A DNA stretch of 64,000 bases from Strongylocentrotus droebachiensis. Its lineage: Eukaryota; Echinodermata; Echinoidea; Camarodonta; Strongylocentrotidae. The stretch spans positions 372,001 through 436,000 of the forward strand of contig JAVYIG010000633.1 of assembly GCA_035222895.1 (NCBI GenBank). The letters run 5' to 3'. The notes under the pieces are model-generated. The model saw only the letters and a program-made list of their open reading frames with translations, was not told the origin of the DNA and did not search any database. The translations under genes and the position numbers were made by a program. This document shows positions 60,917 to 64,000 of this stretch, in pieces; position 1 is the first letter of the stretch, and every line of letters starts with the position of its first letter.

Positions 60917-63560
60917 ATTTCCCACTTCTCTACAAAGCAAACAAATTAAATAATTCTTTGCAATTCTCATGAACCGGATGGAAACTGTAAAATGAGTCTC
61001 ACCTATGTTTCCTGCTTTTGCGATCTGCCAGAATGTGATGTCATAAATTTAGGGGATAGAATTTTCATAAATTTGCAATTTGTTATCCCTAAAATCCTCT
61101 TTCCCTCTGCCGTGATACTTGATGTATTTCATCTGTATATAAAAATGTGTGATAACATAATTCGAACTGAAATGTCGAAAACGAGAGATAGAGAAAGGAG
61201 AATAAAAATCAGCGGGAACAAGGTAAAAACTCTGATAAATATCATAAATTATTAAAACAACATAAATATTCGTGTTCTTAAAATTCCGTTGAAAGCATAT
61301 CGCAGATGGAAACATATCTGTCATAACCTAACTTACCTCTTTCCCCCCACACAGTAGTAAAGTTAGCCCGTAAAGAAACCTACGGTTGTCGTGAACGTCA
61401 GATACAGAACTATAATTAAAGCCTCATCATGACAATTATGAACTTCTGTCTATTATCAGACCACATCCATTACAGTCGACATGTTTCATTTTATAATTGC
61501 AGACAGCTAGACGTCTTCTACTTGATTTAGGACAAGTCCCTTGAGCATAGGTAAAGTAAATATACGCGTTCCAATAAAGACGGACCCCCATATAAGACAG
61601 CTTTTGTAAGGCTTTTTAGATACGTGGAGCACCGAAAGAAAAGCATTTATACAAACATGATCAGAATTATAAACATTTGTGCAGTTATTTGTTTACTTTC
61701 TTCACATTAAGTTTTCTCAGTTGACTGGTGACTTTAGATTAATATCGGGAGAGTGACAAAGAAGCTTCACAGATATATCTCATAGATTTTAAAGGTATTT
61801 ATTTAAATATATTATCAAGTTTTCCTCTTCTTGACACTTTTACCAATTGTATTACATATCAGCATTCGATACACCCGGTTATCTTTAATCGTTACTGGTC
61901 AGCTCCTAAAGTAAACAGTTAACATTGTTGAAGGTTGATGAAAAACTGCGTAATTTTCGTATAAAATGTTTCTTATTATATTCCTTCTATTGTACTAACC
62001 CTCCAAACCCTGCAACAAGCTAAAGGCGCAACTGTGCGACACCCGTAAATTCTCCCAACCAATTTTTGAATTTTCCCAACCGTTTTTCCATGAAAATAAG
62101 ATAAAACAGTCTTTTAAAAATCTTTCAACAATAACAGTTTGGAATGGTATATAAGGCCAATTTATTGCTTCTTGATTATATACATTCACCTCAAAGCTCA
62201 TTAAATTATAATAATATAGTTGGGAGAATTCTGGAATCGATCAGATCAGTTTTTTCTCAATTTTAATCGTTGATAATGGTCTGTTTTCATTCAAACTTTC
62301 AGATTATCTTGAAGTGTATATTTAGCATTGAAATCACTACCTTGGCACCATTTTCTCTCATCTGAACAATTTTACCAAAGTCCCAATAATGTTAAAGATG
62401 CTATGTTGCAGGTCTCCTGACATCCAAGTTCTTTGGAAAGAATTGAACAAAATATTTCCCACGAGGGAGAACCTTATACGAAAAATCCAATTAAATAAAT
62501 GTATTGTTTTCAATCTTTCCCAACATCTTCCTCAAAATTTGATTTGGGATATTCTATGGAATGCTACTGGAATACTTTCGACTCGCTTCAAAAATGCTAC
62601 TGACAGAAAAGCTTACTTATGAAGATTTACGTAAAGGAAAAATAAACACAATGAGTAGAAAAACCATTTCTACCATTAGTAAATATGTATGTTTATATAA
62701 GCGAAATCCAATCAAACGTTTGGCAATAACGCAATTGCAATTTCGAAGGCAAGGTTGTGTTCTTCGGTTCAATCAAGAATAAACAAAAGCACTTGAAATT
62801 TCATTTGATTTCATTTCAAAATAACTTGTACTTAGCATGGTAGGCTATGCTTGCGCAAAAAAAGGGATATTGGCAGATTGGACGGAATTTTGTATTATTA
62901 TAACAGAAATACATGAGGCATAGGCAAGTCAAAAAGTCTATTCCCCTTTTTACTATAGTATACAATTATGAAATGTTATCAGCAAATTCGTTATAAATTT
63001 TGTATGAACCATTGCAAAGACATTAAATTAGTATTCATTCATTTATTTAAACAATTGTCGTTATCGTGCCGATATAATCCCTAACATGAACGTAAAATCA
63101 TGTATGTGAAATTAAAGCATGTTTAGACTCTGAGTTATAGCCATACATGTGATTAGATATTCATAATGAAAAGTGATTTCATGCATGATATTTTCGAATG
63201 ATAAACCTAGTTGATCTCATTTAGGGCGATCCAATCCTTCTTTTGGAAAACGCAATATATTTTTGTTTTTATTATGACGTTTATGCTTTGCTCCGCTCAC
63301 GCTTTATCTTAATACTCACTTACACACTATTTCCTATGTGGGAGACATCCAAACTAATGATAATTTCATGAAATGAATTATTCAGAGAGGCTTATTTGCC
63401 TTCAAGAACCGTCAACATAAAGACTAGGCTTAATACGAGGACTCCTTTACAGTATTAGGTGCTGTAATAAGTGGGCAACTGTCCATCGTTTCATAATGGA
63501 AGGTTTTGAGCCAGCCTTTCTTTTTAACAACGGGCTTGTAACTCAAACCGCGTCATGATA
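60917..63560. other. No gene recognised
   Basis: Two overlapping plus-strand frames at about 62389-62782 (77 and 73 codons) are rich in Lys, Asn and Ile and could be a frameshifted fragment of a longer coding sequence. I do not recognise the family. The rest is AT-rich. Confidence 0.3.
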
Positions 63561-63579
63561 ATAATAATCGTGTCATGCC

Positions 63580-63771
63580 TTGGCAGGGCTTACTCGTCAT
63601 CACTCATCTACGCAGCTCGGTAGCTTTAGTGGCGGAGCAGCAGCATCGCACACCAGCAACAACAACACACCCTTTCAGAGAGACACAGTGAGAGAGAGCG
63701 AGAGCGAGATAGAAGCCAGCACCACCCGTAAACACGCACAACGCACACTTCTCGGGTCTTTAGAAGCATGA
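63580..63771 (+). other. Ser/Thr-rich open frame or leader-like sequence
   Basis: An open frame of 63 codons without an ATG at its start (TTG), preceded by an acceptor-like CTTGGCAG, with (GAGC)-type repeats. It is GC-richer than the flanks. It could be a 5' leader exon continuing beyond the window. No family recognised. Confidence 0.2.
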
Positions 63772-64000
63772 TAAACGTGTTGGATGTTCTGTTTAAACGT
63801 TACTTTGGCATACGTTACGTTAGCGTTCAAATGTTATGTTGCCATTACTATTAAAGTTCTGACCAATTTATACATGTTTTGAAGAACAATGAAAAGAAAA
63901 TGATGGTGTCGGTAAAGGAAATACTGTCGAATCACCTTGGTAATGAGTTTTATCGTTATGGCTTTACCAAGGGATATGCAGTTGTATTTGTATTTACATA

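Noticed and set aside
1-64000. CRISPR array, operon, phage or bacterial island
   Set aside because: No regularly spaced repeats with unique spacers and no bacterial genes; spliced genes and SINEs show the DNA is animal nuclear.

Overview
This is animal nuclear DNA: genes have GT-AG introns, coding density is low, and simple repeats and decayed transposable elements are abundant. The gene content (a WSCD-type sulfotransferase, a CYP2-clan P450 and a TASK-type K2P channel), the AT-rich background, and short tRNA-like SINEs and MITEs point to a marine invertebrate. An echinoderm, perhaps a sea urchin, is my best guess. This is inference, since no rRNA or mitochondrial marker is present.

Layout. 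1-5.1 kb is AT-rich, gene-free sequence with a direct repeat, G/C-tract mobile-element pieces and a probable LINE 3' tail. 5.17-8.73 kb (+) holds a four-exon single-pass Golgi-type sulfotransferase (326 aa). 8.73-12.8 kb is intergenic, with a duplicated segment, an inverted minisatellite and half of a palindromic MITE. 12.96-20.44 kb (+) holds a six-exon microsomal cytochrome P450 (515 aa) whose splice phases all agree; its introns carry a palindrome, a 20-bp hairpin, (CT)n and (AAT)n tracts, and a hAT-like MITE with an 8-bp target duplication. 20.8-23.3 kb is the 3' part of a dead non-LTR retrotransposon interrupted by a 762-bp piggyBac-like MITE bounded by TTAA. 23.7-36.5 kb is gene-poor: a complete palindromic MITE, a (TAG)n region with tandem TIR elements, a 194-bp tandem duplication, three copies of a tRNA-derived SINE and a hammerhead-like motif typical of Penelope elements. 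36.5-46.05 kb has no recognised gene. 46.05-46.88 kb (-) is the large last exon of a TASK-like two-pore potassium channel. 46.9-64 kb has no recognised coding exon; it contains a SINE with perfect 10-bp target duplications and an exact 105-bp tandem duplication, and probably includes part of the channel's first intron.

The three genes are not evidently a functional unit; they look like ordinary neighbours. The clearest points of interest are a P450 with valine where the I-helix acid is expected, a TASK-like channel keeping the His pH sensor and a C-terminal 14-3-3-like signal, and several well-bounded mobile elements with target duplications.
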